Assembly (NCBI RefSeq): GCF_000225525.1 | Contig: NZ_AGBF01000028.1 | Span: 1 to 59,306 of the forward strand | DNA: 59,306 nt | Direction of reading: 5' to 3' | Source: Streptomyces zinciresistens K42 | Lineage (GTDB): Bacteria > Actinomycetota > Actinomycetes > Streptomycetales > Streptomycetaceae | Part shown: positions 28,312-38,909 of the stretch, one piece after another | Layout: each line of letters opens with the position of its first letter | How positions within the stretch are numbered: position 1 is the stretch's first letter | Notes under the pieces: generated by a model | Database searches by the model: none | Seen by the model: only the letters and a program-made list of their open reading frames with translations | What the model was told of the DNA's origin: nothing | Made by a program: the position numbers and the translations under genes

Positions 28312-31300
28312 CGGGCCGCCTCCCGCTGGAAGTATGCGAGCGGATCATCTGGCCGGAAATAGGTAGTGATGGCATTTCCGTTCCTCATTCCTATTCTTCC
28401 CTGGGAATCAATTCGAATGATGACGCCATCACTTCTAACAGCTTCACGAGCGGCGGCAGGGCAGCTACCGGGACACATCAGCGCCTGCGCGTCCGCGACG
28501 TACCTTTCAAACCCATCATCCGTGTCATATTCCGGCATATCAGGCCTACGGGTGGGGTTTCCGGAATCATCGAGACCCAGGACATGCTTGTCGTACTTCT
28601 CGTCCGCAACACCAATCTCGAAATCGCAGTTGCTGTTGTGAACAAGGACCGGCGTGGTCCCTGCCAGCACATAGTACGTATGCAAGTCGCTGACAGTCAG
28701 GTTGTGGACCGTGGTCTTGGTCAGGGTCGTCCAGCGCTTGATCGCGGTGATCCGCACCTCGGCGCCGGAACCAGTGCTCAGCCGCTTGCCGACCTTCAGG
28801 TCCGTCGCGTCGATCCACTCGCCCAGTTCCGGGACCCAGAAAGGGTGTCCATCGGTGGCCGTGACCGAGGCTGTCCTGCTCCCCTTCTCGCCGTCGACGT
28901 CCACTGTCACCCTGACGAGGTTCTTCAGGCCCCGTCCCTTGATCTCGGCAGTGACCGTCTCGGCCTGCGTCCTGCCGGTTTCCGGATCGGTGGCGAGAAC
29001 CTTGTCACCGACATCGACGTCCTGGATCTGCTGTGCGGATCCATCGGCCATCACGACCTTCGTCCCGGGCGTGAAGCTGTTGGAGCTACTGCATGTCTGC
29101 GCCGCCTCCGCCGCCTTGTCGGCCGCCTTCTTGCTCTGGCGCCACCCCTTGAAGTCGTCCCACAGCTTCTTTCCGAGCCCGATGATCCGCTTCCCCACCG
29201 CAGCGGCCTTGTTCAGTCGCCATCCGTACTTCACGGCGAGTCGACCAAGCGGACCACCAGAAACCAGCGACGAAACGACATTGGCTGCCGTGGCCCCGCA
29301 CGAACCGAGAGCTCCCGTGGTGAAGCAGTCCAGGGCGTCCTTGATACCCAGCTCGTCCGCAATGATCCCCGCCAGCTCCTTGGCGACAGCCATCGCGCGC
29401 TTCTTCGCCGCGTCCTCCTTGGCGCGGGCCTCGTCCGCCTTGGCCTGCGCCGGCGTGCTCGTGAAGTACCCGCCCCCCACGCTCACAGACCGGCTGTCGG
29501 CCAGCGCCCCTCGCTTGGTCGACGGCCCGGGGCCGCACTCGTTCCAAGCACCCACGCAGTCCGCGAGCCGCAGACCGGATGGATCGCTGAAGACGACCGG
29601 GTTGTTGTTGGAGTACGCGTAGCCGTTGATCTGCTGCGGATCCGTGTAGTCGATGATCGGGTCCGCCGAGATGAAACGGCCGGTGTCGGAGTCGTACTCT
29701 CGCGCTCCCAGAGTCGTCAGCCCCGTCGACTCCTGGATCGTGCCTCCCACGAACCCCTTGTCGTTGACCCAACCCGACGACGCCGAGGTGGCCTCATCAC
29801 GTGGGTTACCGAACGGGTCCTTACGCCGACGCGTCGTCTCTCCCGTTTTGGCATCGACTGCGACTTCCGCCGTGCCCTGGTAGTCCGACAACAGGAATTG
29901 GACACCGCCCGCCGCACGCATCGCGATCGTCATCCCGGCGAAGGAGTAGTAGCGCGTCGCCGTCACCTTCGACGTGGCTTTGTCCAGGCGCAGTTCCATA
30001 CCCGGCAGGTAGAACGTCTTGTCGCCGGACGTCTCCCGCAGGATGCGTTCACCCGCTCCGTCGTACTTGAACGACGTCGCTGTCCCATCGGCGTTGGTGA
30101 CCGCAGTCAGTTCCCCCTGCTTGTCCCAGGCCAGCGACTGGGTGTCGCCCCCCAGAACCCGGGTCGTGGTGTTGCCCGAGGCGTCGTACGTGTAGGTGTC
30201 ACGGGACGTGATCTCTGGTGTCGTACTCGTCGCCGCGGTCTTCTCGGTCACCGACGAGACCGTGTGCGGCCCCGAGTCCGCGCCACTCGGGCCTGAGCCG
30301 TCGCCATAGGCATACGTACGCGTGGACGTCGCAGCGCCGTTCAGGCCTTGCCGCACCTCGCTGGTGCGGTTGCCGATGGAGTCGTAGCCGTAGTTCGTCC
30401 AGTACGGAGCGACACCGCCGACGGTCGATGGCGACGCACCCGCGCTGCACGCCCCGTCCAAACGGCCCGTTCCCTGAGCCTTGTCGGGATTCGTCGACGA
30501 CGTCCACGCCGTGGTGAGACGGCGCAGGCCGTCGTAGGCGAAGCACTGGGTGTCGCTGGTGCCGCCTGTGGGGGCGTCGGCGATCGACCGGATGTTGCCG
30601 GCTGCGTCGTAGGTGAAGGTGGCTGCGTACGCCGTTGCCGAGGCTCCCTCGACATCGACCCTCGAACTGGTCAGTCGGTCTGTGCCGATCTCGAAGGTAT
30701 TGGTGAGGAACACCTTTCGCGCGGCGGACTCCCCCGTGGACAGTGCCACCTGCTCCAGGTTCGACGTGGGCGAGTAGCTCACATCGGTCACGTAGCGGCG
30801 GCCGCCCAGCGATGTGTCCAGGCCTACCGGACGCTGCAGCCCGTCGTACGCGTAGGACAGTGCCTCTCCCGGCAGGTCACCTGCCGCGGGCAGGCCCTGG
30901 CCCTGAACCGTCCCGTCATCGTTGTACTGGTTGGTGTATTCGTAGGTACCGCCCAGCTCGGGTTCGGCCGTCTTGGACAGGTAGTACTTCGTCGAGGTCG
31001 GCTTGTAGTCGTTCTCGGCGTCGAGTGACGGGTAGGTCACCGACGAGTACACGGCGCCCGACTTGTAGGTGTAGGTGCCGTAGAGCTCACCCTTGGCCGA
31101 CGTGTCGAACCTGTTCACCGACAGCCTTGTGCCGGTGTCCGGTTCCCCCTGCCAGGTGGAGACCGCACGGCCCAACTCGTCGTACTTCGTCGACCTCTTG
31201 TCTCCGTTGACGGTCACCGAGGTCTGGCGGTCCATGACGTCGTACGTGAACGTCGACGTACCTGTGTCCGGGTCGACCGCCTGCTTCTTGCGGCCCAGTT

Positions 31301-34300
31301 GGTCGTACTGATAGGTCCAGAGGTTCCCGGCGTCGTCCGTCACCTTGGACAGCTGACCGGCCACCGTGTAGCCGTACGACGTGGTGACCGCGTTGCCGCC
31401 CTCGGGGTACTGGATCTGAGTCGTGGTCTGGTCTCTGGCGTCCTTCACCACCGTCGTCTTCGCAGCGCCCTGGGGCGGAGTGGTGGTGACCCGGTCACCG
31501 CCGTACGCGTAGGTCGTGCGGTATCTCTCCGTTCCCCGCACCTGGAAGACCGAGGCCGCGACGCGGCCGGCGCCGTCGTACTCCGTGACGGTCTGCGCGT
31601 CGAGGTCGGCCTCGACCGGATCGAACAACGCCGAGGTCGGTGCGCCGGAGGTGTAGTACGTGTCATTGACCTGCACCACACGGCCGGAACCGTCGTAGTA
31701 GGTGTCGGCGACCATACGACCGCCCGACCCCTCCGTCTGCTGCTGGCGTGGTCTCAGCAAGCCGTCGTACAGCGCCCACTCACTGCCGTACGACGTCCCG
31801 TCGTTCTCGATCTTCTGCGTGTGCACGGCAGTCGGGCCTGCGTCGCCGCGGACCAGATACGTGTACTTGATGGACGCGGTCAGTCCGATACGGTCCGGCA
31901 GCCACACCGACGTCAGGCGGCCCAGACCGTCGTAGGCGAGTTCGGTACGGCGTCCGTTCTCGTCGACCTTGGCCTTCGGTGCGCCCCGCTGGGGTGCGTA
32001 CTCGGTCGACATCGTCCAGCCGAGCCTGTTGGTGACCGTCGACTTGGTCCCGAGACCGTAGGTGTCCGTGTATGCCGTCGATGTGGTGAACGCCGTTGTG
32101 GAAGCAGCGGTCTCAGCGTCCTTCACCACCAGGGGGCGGCCGTACTCGTCGTACGTCGTGACCCCGGTCGTCTGGTAGGTCGCCGTGGTCCCGTCGTGGG
32201 AGGCGAGCCGCTTGGTGGTGGTCACGTCTCCCTTGGTGGGAGCCGCGCCCAGGGTTGTGGAGCCGTCGTAGTACGTCACATCGTCGGAAATGACCTGGGT
32301 GGCACGGCTGGGTGTCGTGGCGCAGTCGACAGCGACCTTCTCCACTCGCGAGACGTACGAGTACATGTGCAGGCTTGCGTTGTCGGCGTACTCGGTGCGA
32401 GTGCACTGGTTGTCGGCGACCCCGACCTCACCCACGTCATTGACCTGCTTGGCCCGGCCCGTCACCGCGTCGTACGTGGTGACGGCTCTGGTGTTCCGCC
32501 ACTTACCGCCCATCAGGGCTATGTAGGTGTCAACGGTCTCCGGTGCCACGTACCGGGCTCTGCGCGTGCCCCAGTTCTGGGTCTGTGTCGCTGTCACCGC
32601 GGTCCAGGGCACGGTGACGGACTTCTGGGTTACCTCGGAGCCGTCATAGGTGATCGTCTCCAGCTGCTGGCCGGCCTTCCAGTCGGAGTCCTCGTACGAG
32701 ACGCCGTTGGAGTCGGTCACCGTCGCGGAACGCGTCGCACCGGCCGCGTTGACGTCGCCGTCGAGACCGCGGAAGAAAGTGTGCTCGCTCTTCGTGTTCG
32801 AGGACGAAACCGTACCCTTGGAGGTTTCGACACGGACCTTGCCATATCCGCGCCAGTCACCCCAGGTGCGGTACTCCGATTTGGTGATGCCGTCGGCCGG
32901 CGTCTTCCGCCAGCCGGCATCACCGATGTAGGTGTACTTGGTCACCTGATCGTCGCCGCCACCGGTCAGATCGGTCTCGATGACCGACGCGACGACGTAC
33001 TTGTGGAACCAGTCCAGGATCGGGTCTTGGGCTCCTGGGGGATTCCACTTCACCGGGAAGCAGCGCTTGGTGGAGGAGTCTTCCGCCGGACGGTTGGCGG
33101 TGGTGCAGTCCGGAGCCGCGTAGTTCACACTCAGGGCACCACCGGTCTCGCTCTTCACTGCCGCCAGCCGATAGCGGTAGAACGGATGGAGGTTGTCACC
33201 CGCCTCGTCCACGCGGTTGGGGAGTTGCTGCCCCAGAAGCTGGACGGACGGCAGGGAGACATCGGCGCCCACCTTGCCGGTGTGGTTGATTCCGTTCAGC
33301 CACAGGGACTTGGAGGCATCACCGTTGTCCGTGTAATTGTGTGCGAGGGACCACTCGTCGACCGCGCTGAAAGTCGTGTCACCCGAACGGACCTGAGTCG
33401 TGATCTTGGTGAGCTGCTTACGGGTCCAGAAGGTGGGTGAGTTCTGCCCCGTGCACTTGGTGTCGGCCTTGCAGTTCTGGTCCCAGGGGACGTCCGGCCA
33501 GTCGGCTGCCGTGGCATCGGTGAGGTCGGAGGATTCACACTTGGTCAGGGAACCGACACAGCGTTCGGCAGTGGTGAACACCACACGGGCAGCGGGCTGA
33601 GTCGAGTAGACCTTGCCGACGCGCTGACCGTAGTCGATGCGCTTGAGGTAACCGCCCCTGATGTACGCCTTGCCGTTTTCGCTGGTCTTCAGGCCCTGGG
33701 TATAGTAGTTGGTCTCCTTGCCGTAGAAGTACGACATGACGTTGCCGCGCGGGTCCACGACGTAGTCAAGGTTCCAACGCCAGGCTTGGGTGCAGTAGGC
33801 GTTGGCGAAAGTCGAGTTGTAGCAGGGCTCGCCCGCGTCGTCTCCGTACACCGGCACGGTCCACGTGGAGTCCGTCTCCTCCTTGCCGCTTGCGTAGCCC
33901 GGCAGGCGATTGAGGCCGAAGAAGTACTGGGTGCCGTCGGAGGTCGTGATCTTCCAGTACTCGCCGTTGTTGTCGCCGTTCGTCGTCCCCGTCAGCTTCT
34001 CGACCTTCGAGTTGTCGTCACTGCTGACCCGCCAGGCACCAGTGGTGTCATCCTTGACGATCTCACCGGATGTCCCGCCCGCGAGGGCGACAGTCGCGTT
34101 GTCGAACGCCCAGCACTGATCGCCGAACGTGTCGTCGCGCCCGTCGTCGGCGCATGGCTTGTACCGTCGCTCGATGTAGCCGGGCTCGTAGGAGAAACCC
34201 TGACCGATCCAAGAACCCTGGTTGTTCGTCGTCGCAGTCTGACCGTCGATCGACTGCGAGTTGTAGCTGAGACCGACCGTGGGCTGAAGACCTCCGGGGA

Positions 34301-35168
34301 CGGGCGGCGTCGTCATCGGGTAGTTCCAGGTAAAGGCACCGGAGGACGTGTCCACACCCCACTGGGCGGAGGGGGTGAGGCTCGTGGCCTTGTAGTCACC
34401 GCCGTCACCGCCGCTGCCCGCGGTCGCAGCGAGGACTGTGCCGACGGTAGAGCTGGAAGCCGCGGCGCGTGCCGGTTGCAGCGAGGTACCGGACGTGTCA
34501 CCGGCCACATCGACCGTCGCGGTGAGGGTCTGCTTCTCCGCGTTGTTGTCGCTCTTCAGATAGGTCGGAGTGGAGCAGCCCTTCTTCCCGGGTGTCGACA
34601 GCACACACTGGGGGTAGCGGGCGAGGCGGAGGCGGGAACCGTAACTGCCGCCGTAGGCATCCGCGAAATCCGCATAGTTCAGGCTGACTTGCGCCCGGCC
34701 ACCAGCCGTGGTTCCGTCCGTTCGCTCCACGGCGAACAGGACACCTTCGACACCGGCCGCCTTGGTCGCCGAACGGTCGAAGACCTCGACCCGCAGGGAC
34801 TCGGCGCCCTTCTTGCCTCCGGCGGTCCTGGCTGCGATCGGGAGACCCTTCGCCTTGGAAATCGTGGGCGAGAGTTGGACCTCCGCGCTGCCGGCCTTGG
34901 GCCAACGTGGTGCTTCAATGCGCTTGACCGCCGCCTTCCTTGCTCCGTCGGTCTTCCCAAAGACCTTGGGCTTGGCGTTCTTCCCACGCACCAGGTCATC
35001 AGGGCCGGTCTGTGTCATCGGCCTGGTCAGACCGCTCTCCGCCGCAGCCTCCGGGGCGTACTGCGGCAGCAGGCCGACAGACAGCGCCAGGCCGAGCAGC
35101 ACCGCCGCGCGGCGGCGACTGCTGCGCCAGGCCGGTCCGGCAGACCGAAGCCAAGAGGGCGAGGACAT
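28308..35168 (-). CDS. RHS-repeat, Hint-domain polymorphic toxin
   Basis: A 2286-residue secreted protein. Signal region: RRRAAVLLGLALSVGLLP. A long YD/RHS repeat shell follows (many Tyr-Asp-x-x-Gly-Arg units such as YDGLGRLTSVWLP). The RHS core is REYDSDTGRFISADPIIDY to NNNPVVFSDPSGL. Then come a pre-toxin helical segment, a Hint autoprocessing domain (residues about 2026-2178; Cys start, ATDGHPFW, end VLVHN), and a 108-residue toxin tip (2179-2286). The tip has DEKYDKHVLGL, and IRIDSQGRIG with TTYFRPDDPLAYF, similar in pattern to small RNase toxins, but I cannot name the family. The start 35168 has GGAGA upstream. Confidence 0.92.
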   Translation of the reverse strand: MSSPSWLRSAGPAWRSSRRRAAVLLGLALSVGLLPQYAPEAAAESGLTRPMTQTGPDDLVRGKNAKPKVFGKTDGARKAAVKRIEAPRWPKAGSAEVQLSPTISKAKGLPIAARTAGGKKGAESLRVEVFDRSATKAAGVEGVLFAVERTDGTTAGGRAQVSLNYADFADAYGGSYGSRLRLARYPQCVLSTPGKKGCSTPTYLKSDNNAEKQTLTATVDVAGDTSGTSLQPARAAASSSTVGTVLAATAGSGGDGGDYKATSLTPSAQWGVDTSSGAFTWNYPMTTPPVPGGLQPTVGLSYNSQSIDGQTATTNNQGSWIGQGFSYEPGYIERRYKPCADDGRDDTFGDQCWAFDNATVALAGGTSGEIVKDDTTGAWRVSSDDNSKVEKLTGTTNGDNNGEYWKITTSDGTQYFFGLNRLPGYASGKEETDSTWTVPVYGDDAGEPCYNSTFANAYCTQAWRWNLDYVVDPRGNVMSYFYGKETNYYTQGLKTSENGKAYIRGGYLKRIDYGQRVGKVYSTQPAARVVFTTAERCVGSLTKCESSDLTDATAADWPDVPWDQNCKADTKCTGQNSPTFWTRKQLTKITTQVRSGDTTFSAVDEWSLAHNYTDNGDASKSLWLNGINHTGKVGADVSLPSVQLLGQQLPNRVDEAGDNLHPFYRYRLAAVKSETGGALSVNYAAPDCTTANRPAEDSSTKRCFPVKWNPPGAQDPILDWFHKYVVASVIETDLTGGGDDQVTKYTYIGDAGWRKTPADGITKSEYRTWGDWRGYGKVRVETSKGTVSSSNTKSEHTFFRGLDGDVNAAGATRSATVTDSNGVSYEDSDWKAGQQLETITYDGSEVTQKSVTVPWTAVTATQTQNWGTRRARYVAPETVDTYIALMGGKWRNTRAVTTYDAVTGRAKQVNDVGEVGVADNQCTRTEYADNASLHMYSYVSRVEKVAVDCATTPSRATQVISDDVTYYDGSTTLGAAPTKGDVTTTKRLASHDGTTATYQTTGVTTYDEYGRPLVVKDAETAASTTAFTTSTAYTDTYGLGTKSTVTNRLGWTMSTEYAPQRGAPKAKVDENGRRTELAYDGLGRLTSVWLPDRIGLTASIKYTYLVRGDAGPTAVHTQKIENDGTSYGSEWALYDGLLRPRQQQTEGSGGRMVADTYYDGSGRVVQVNDTYYTSGAPTSALFDPVEADLDAQTVTEYDGAGRVAASVFQVRGTERYRTTYAYGGDRVTTTPPQGAAKTTVVKDARDQTTTQIQYPEGGNAVTTSYGYTVAGQLSKVTDDAGNLWTYQYDQLGRKKQAVDPDTGTSTFTYDVMDRQTSVTVNGDKRSTKYDELGRAVSTWQGEPDTGTRLSVNRFDTSAKGELYGTYTYKSGAVYSSVTYPSLDAENDYKPTSTKYYLSKTAEPELGGTYEYTNQYNDDGTVQGQGLPAAGDLPGEALSYAYDGLQRPVGLDTSLGGRRYVTDVSYSPTSNLEQVALSTGESAARKVFLTNTFEIGTDRLTSSRVDVEGASATAYAATFTYDAAGNIRSIADAPTGGTSDTQCFAYDGLRRLTTAWTSSTNPDKAQGTGRLDGACSAGASPSTVGGVAPYWTNYGYDSIGNRTSEVRQGLNGAATSTRTYAYGDGSGPSGADSGPHTVSSVTEKTAATSTTPEITSRDTYTYDASGNTTTRVLGGDTQSLAWDKQGELTAVTNADGTATSFKYDGAGERILRETSGDKTFYLPGMELRLDKATSKVTATRYYSFAGMTIAMRAAGGVQFLLSDYQGTAEVAVDAKTGETTRRRKDPFGNPRDEATSASSGWVNDKGFVGGTIQESTGLTTLGAREYDSDTGRFISADPIIDYTDPQQINGYAYSNNNPVVFSDPSGLRLADCVGAWNECGPGPSTKRGALADSRSVSVGGGYFTSTPAQAKADEARAKEDAAKKRAMAVAKELAGIIADELGIKDALDCFTTGALGSCGATAANVVSSLVSGGPLGRLAVKYGWRLNKAAAVGKRIIGLGKKLWDDFKGWRQSKKAADKAAEAAQTCSSSNSFTPGTKVVMADGSAQQIQDVDVGDKVLATDPETGRTQAETVTAEIKGRGLKNLVRVTVDVDGEKGSRTASVTATDGHPFWVPELGEWIDATDLKVGKRLSTGSGAEVRITAIKRWTTLTKTTVHNLTVSDLHTYYVLAGTTPVLVHNSNCDFEIGVADEKYDKHVLGLDDSGNPTRRPDMPEYDTDDGFERYVADAQALMCPGSCPAAAREAVRSDGVIIRIDSQGRIGMRNGNAITTYFRPDDPLAYFQREAAR

Positions 35169-35266
35169 GACATCTCCATCGGAATCGGGGGATGCGGAAG
35201 AACGAAGACGTGGGGGGACCGGTGGGGCGGACGGCATCAGGCCGTCCGCCCCATGGAGATCGAGTG

Positions 35267-38200
35267 CTAGGCCGAACTCTCTTCGATGCTGCTGCCTGCC
35301 GGCATGACAGCGACAAGCGTCACCAGCGAGGAATCCAGTGGGCCTTGATACATGCGGACTTCATCGATCGCGCCGGAGAAGTACTCGCTTGCGGTCGACT
35401 TGGTCAGGGTGCGGCCGACCTGGAGGCTCGTCGTGCTGAAGTCCCAGGCGTTGTCCCAGGCCGCGTCGGCCACCGCCACGCCATTGACGTAGAGGAGCAC
35501 GTCGCCGAAGACAGCGTTATAGACAAGCGCCAGATGGTCACCATCGCCCACGGAACTCGGCAGGTTGCCGTTGTCGAGGATCGTCGTGGTCACCGCATCG
35601 GGCGTATCCGCGCTCGTCACGACGAGTTGCCAACGAGACTCAGTGGCGTTGTATTTGACCCTGACCGCGCTGCCGTTGCTGCCGGACAGAGACAGGACTG
35701 TCCCGTCCTTCGTGGGGTTCGCCGAAGCCAGACGGGCACGGGCGGTCACGGTGAAGCTGTCCTGCGCGGATAGCGGACCGGGGGCACGTGTCGCGTAGCT
35801 GTCTGTTCCGTTCAGAGCCAAGTGGCCGTCGCCCCAAAGTGGTTCTGCGGGGGGAACGCACTCCGGGTCGGCCTCCGGGTCGCACGACTCATCAGGCTGG
35901 TAGATGGTGGCACCGCCGCCAAGCGTCAGTGCGGTTCCGCCCGCGCTCTCCGGCGAACGCCCTGTCGTGGCTTCGTCCAACTGCCAGTAGGCAAGTTGGC
36001 GAGGCTGAACACCGCCGAGCTCCTGCCCCTCGGCGGGCGGGACGACCCGGTTGTAGATCTTGACGTCTGCGACGCTGCCCTTGAGGTTGTTCGTGTAGCC
36101 GCCGAGCGAAATCTTGCGGCCGATCTGCAGTGCACCCGTGGCGTTCCACACGGTGTTCCGCCCTGCAATGTCCTCCGCAATGACCGTACCGTTGACGTAC
36201 AACATCATCTTCCCGGTCTCGGAGTCGTACACGCCGATGAGGTGCGTCCACACCGTGGGGACTGCGGCGGCGCCGGAGACCTTCCACGTGCCGAGGGACT
36301 CCATGTCACTGACCGGTGTGCGGAACGTCCAGGAGGCGGAGTCGACGTCGTAGCCGAGTTCGAAGCCAGGTTGTCCGGTGCCGTCCTGACTCACGACTGT
36401 CACGTTCTGAGTCGGCAGAGTGGGAAGCATCACCCACGCGCTCACGGAGAAGGTGCCGCCGGTGTCGATCGCCGACCTGCCGGCGTCGAGGTACGCGTTC
36501 CCACTTCCGTCCAGCTTGGCCGCCGTGTCGGTGGACCCCAGCGGCCCCTGTTCACCGAAGGTCACACCGGAGCCCGCGGTGGCATCCGGTGCACCGCTGC
36601 TTCCTGCCGCCTTCGCCGACCCCTTGGCATCGCCGAGGGTCCACGCCGCCACAGGTGCCCTGCCGTCGCTCACCAGGAACACATATGCGGTCGGTACCTT
36701 CTGAGCTTTACCCGCTCCGTCGATGGCGGTGACGTGCAGGACGTACGCGCCCTCACTGGGTGGCATCCAGGGGATCGTCGCCGGGCCACCCGGCGATGTG
36801 GCATCCACCTCCTCGGGCTTCCTGTCCGCCTGCGGGCCGGTGAAGTAGTAGGAATACCTCACCACGTCGGAGGATGGAGAGTCCATAGTGAAACGGCCGT
36901 AGTCACCGGTGCCGGCATGCCAGGCATCGTCGTCCGGATAGGCGGCCGAGGTGACCGAGGCCGCCTTGGGCGCGGTGTTGTCGTAGATGAATTCGCAGCG
37001 CGTCTGATCCCCGTCGGTGGACCAGGGGCCCGCCGAGTTCTCGTCAAGGCCGCGCACCGCCCAGGCGATGGTGGTGTTCTCCGGAATAGAGAAGCCGTCC
37101 TGGCCGTCGCCCGCGATGTTGTCGCCAACCGTGTACCTGAACAGCGCCTCTCCCGTCTGGCCCACGCCGGTCGTCGTCTTCTGAACCGTCGTCGCATAGC
37201 GGACGACCTCGGCCCCCGCACTGTTCGTCCACCAGACCTTGAACTCCGCCTGCACCTTCTGACCGCTGGATCCGGTGTCGTTGTGGTCGTAGTCCTTGAT
37301 GACTGCACTGAGCTTCGGCGGGCCGGTCACATAGTGGGAAGTGGCCTTGCCGGACTCGCACGTGCCTCCGGGAGTCATGTTCAGCTCGTCCTGGTCCGGC
37401 TGCAACGGGGGGCGGTTGTAGGTGACCGACACGTACGCGTTGCCGCAGAACCGCTTCCAGTACGAGTAGACGCTCTCGTTCCCAGCCCTCAGTCGCAACG
37501 TCGTGGTGTCCCAGCCGTTGTCGGCGGCTTTCTGGACGGTGCCCTTAACGTCGAAGAGGACGTTCTGATTGGTGGAGGTGCAGGAACCAGCCGGATTCGT
37601 CGGTGACTTCGTGGCGATGGTCTCCTTCAACGACGGCTGGTTGCCCCACGTCGTCGCGGAGTTGATAGCACTGGCCCCAGTCGAGTTGACCCGCCCGAGC
37701 TGGACCTCTCTGGCCGAGTCGCTGTAGGTGAAAGTCATCGTCACCGCGAACGTGGCCGAGATGATGTCCTTGCCCTCGAAGGACGAGGTGGGGATCGCGA
37801 AGAACTGGCGTTTCACGTCGGTGGATGCCGCGCACAGAGCCGATACGTCGGCCGGACAGCGACCGACCCCTTCGTCACCGCCGAACTTCCAGAATGTCTG
37901 GTTGGCCCAGTAGGACGACACCATCGTCCACCCCGTCCGACTGGCCGTCTTGACAACGGGGTCGATGTAGACCGGATAAACGGTGTCGTCAGAAGTGAGC
38001 AGATCCCTGTCGGGCCTGAGACTCACGGTGTCCGATGTGATGTCCACCGCAACATCGGCAACCTCCGCTCCGTCGGGAGGTGTCGTCGCACTCTCGGCAG
38101 ACGGGGACACGGACGGTGCGGTGGCTGCCTTACGACTGGAGTCCCACATCATCGGCTTCGGCGCTTCGAAGACTGCGCCGCCGGATCCACTGTCGATGGC

Positions 38201-38878
38201 GGTCAATCCGCCATCGACAGTCTCCTCCAGCTTCAACGATGCGGTGGAAACCGGGAGTTCGAGTTCGGCCAGCTGTGGGTTGGCAGCAGCCTCGGCACTC
38301 TTCACCACCAGAACGTGCGAGAACCCCTCGGCGCTCGCAGTGACGTTGAGATCGACGCCGGACAACACGTTCGCATAGCTTGCTGTAGAACCTGAGATCT
38401 TCGGCTTGGGCAGCGGGCCCAGCCAGTCGAGGGCCAGGGCCCGTCCGTCCTTCTCGATCTTCGCGAACGTCTTGTCGCCACCACCGGAGAAGGACATGGC
38501 GGTCAGCGCGGCCTTGGGGGCGAACGTACCGTTCTTCTGCTCGACAAGGGTGGTGTCGATGTCTGTCCACTTGCCGTCTTGACGAGTACGGACGGGTTCC
38601 ACGTATCGGTTGATCGTGAAGGTGCCATCAGGATTTGCGACTGTCGTGCTGCGCTCGTCGCGCAGGCTCAGAACCTCCACCGGATCGCCCGTCTCCGCGG
38701 CCTTGGCCTGCGCGGCTGTCTGGGTGAGCGAGGGGCTGTCGTTCCTCTCGTCGGCAGCCGGCTTCATGGCCACTTCCTGCGGCGCCAGAGGGAGGCCAGT
38801 CACACCGGTCGTACACAGGGCCACAAGCGCCGTGGTGACGGCTACGCCACGACGCCCACCCCTTATGCGGAATTTCAT
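35267..38878 (-). CDS. Secreted LamG-domain protein of the RHS operon
   Basis: A 1203-residue exported protein. N-terminal signal (GVAVTTALVALCTTGVTGLP). The first part (about 60-600) includes a DNRLRE-like fold (SSYWANQTFWKFGGDEGVGR) and an Ig-like region with Asp/Gly-rich turns. Two LamG/concanavalin-like domains follow (about 760-940 and 1000-1190: GTFSVSAWVMLPTLPTQN, MMLYVNGTVIAEDI, VLLYVNGVAVADAAWDN). Proteins like this are commonly encoded before large RHS toxins in Streptomyces and may bind or deliver them. It starts 31 bases after the FG-GAP gene stop and ends 98 bases before the RHS start. Confidence 0.87.
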   Translation of the reverse strand: MKFRIRGGRRGVAVTTALVALCTTGVTGLPLAPQEVAMKPAADERNDSPSLTQTAAQAKAAETGDPVEVLSLRDERSTTVANPDGTFTINRYVEPVRTRQDGKWTDIDTTLVEQKNGTFAPKAALTAMSFSGGGDKTFAKIEKDGRALALDWLGPLPKPKISGSTASYANVLSGVDLNVTASAEGFSHVLVVKSAEAAANPQLAELELPVSTASLKLEETVDGGLTAIDSGSGGAVFEAPKPMMWDSSRKAATAPSVSPSAESATTPPDGAEVADVAVDITSDTVSLRPDRDLLTSDDTVYPVYIDPVVKTASRTGWTMVSSYWANQTFWKFGGDEGVGRCPADVSALCAASTDVKRQFFAIPTSSFEGKDIISATFAVTMTFTYSDSAREVQLGRVNSTGASAINSATTWGNQPSLKETIATKSPTNPAGSCTSTNQNVLFDVKGTVQKAADNGWDTTTLRLRAGNESVYSYWKRFCGNAYVSVTYNRPPLQPDQDELNMTPGGTCESGKATSHYVTGPPKLSAVIKDYDHNDTGSSGQKVQAEFKVWWTNSAGAEVVRYATTVQKTTTGVGQTGEALFRYTVGDNIAGDGQDGFSIPENTTIAWAVRGLDENSAGPWSTDGDQTRCEFIYDNTAPKAASVTSAAYPDDDAWHAGTGDYGRFTMDSPSSDVVRYSYYFTGPQADRKPEEVDATSPGGPATIPWMPPSEGAYVLHVTAIDGAGKAQKVPTAYVFLVSDGRAPVAAWTLGDAKGSAKAAGSSGAPDATAGSGVTFGEQGPLGSTDTAAKLDGSGNAYLDAGRSAIDTGGTFSVSAWVMLPTLPTQNVTVVSQDGTGQPGFELGYDVDSASWTFRTPVSDMESLGTWKVSGAAAVPTVWTHLIGVYDSETGKMMLYVNGTVIAEDIAGRNTVWNATGALQIGRKISLGGYTNNLKGSVADVKIYNRVVPPAEGQELGGVQPRQLAYWQLDEATTGRSPESAGGTALTLGGGATIYQPDESCDPEADPECVPPAEPLWGDGHLALNGTDSYATRAPGPLSAQDSFTVTARARLASANPTKDGTVLSLSGSNGSAVRVKYNATESRWQLVVTSADTPDAVTTTILDNGNLPSSVGDGDHLALVYNAVFGDVLLYVNGVAVADAAWDNAWDFSTTSLQVGRTLTKSTASEYFSGAIDEVRMYQGPLDSSLVTLVAVMPAGSSIEESSA

Positions 38879-38909
38879 CACGCTATGCTTCCTTCTCCCG
38901 AACCGCCGC

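Noticed and set aside
28584..35307. Long plus-strand reading frames opposite the RHS toxin gene
   Set aside because: They are antisense shadows. The minus-strand frame has RHS repeats, a Hint domain and consistent codon use, while the plus frames have Arg/Val/Gly-rich nonsense with no domain.
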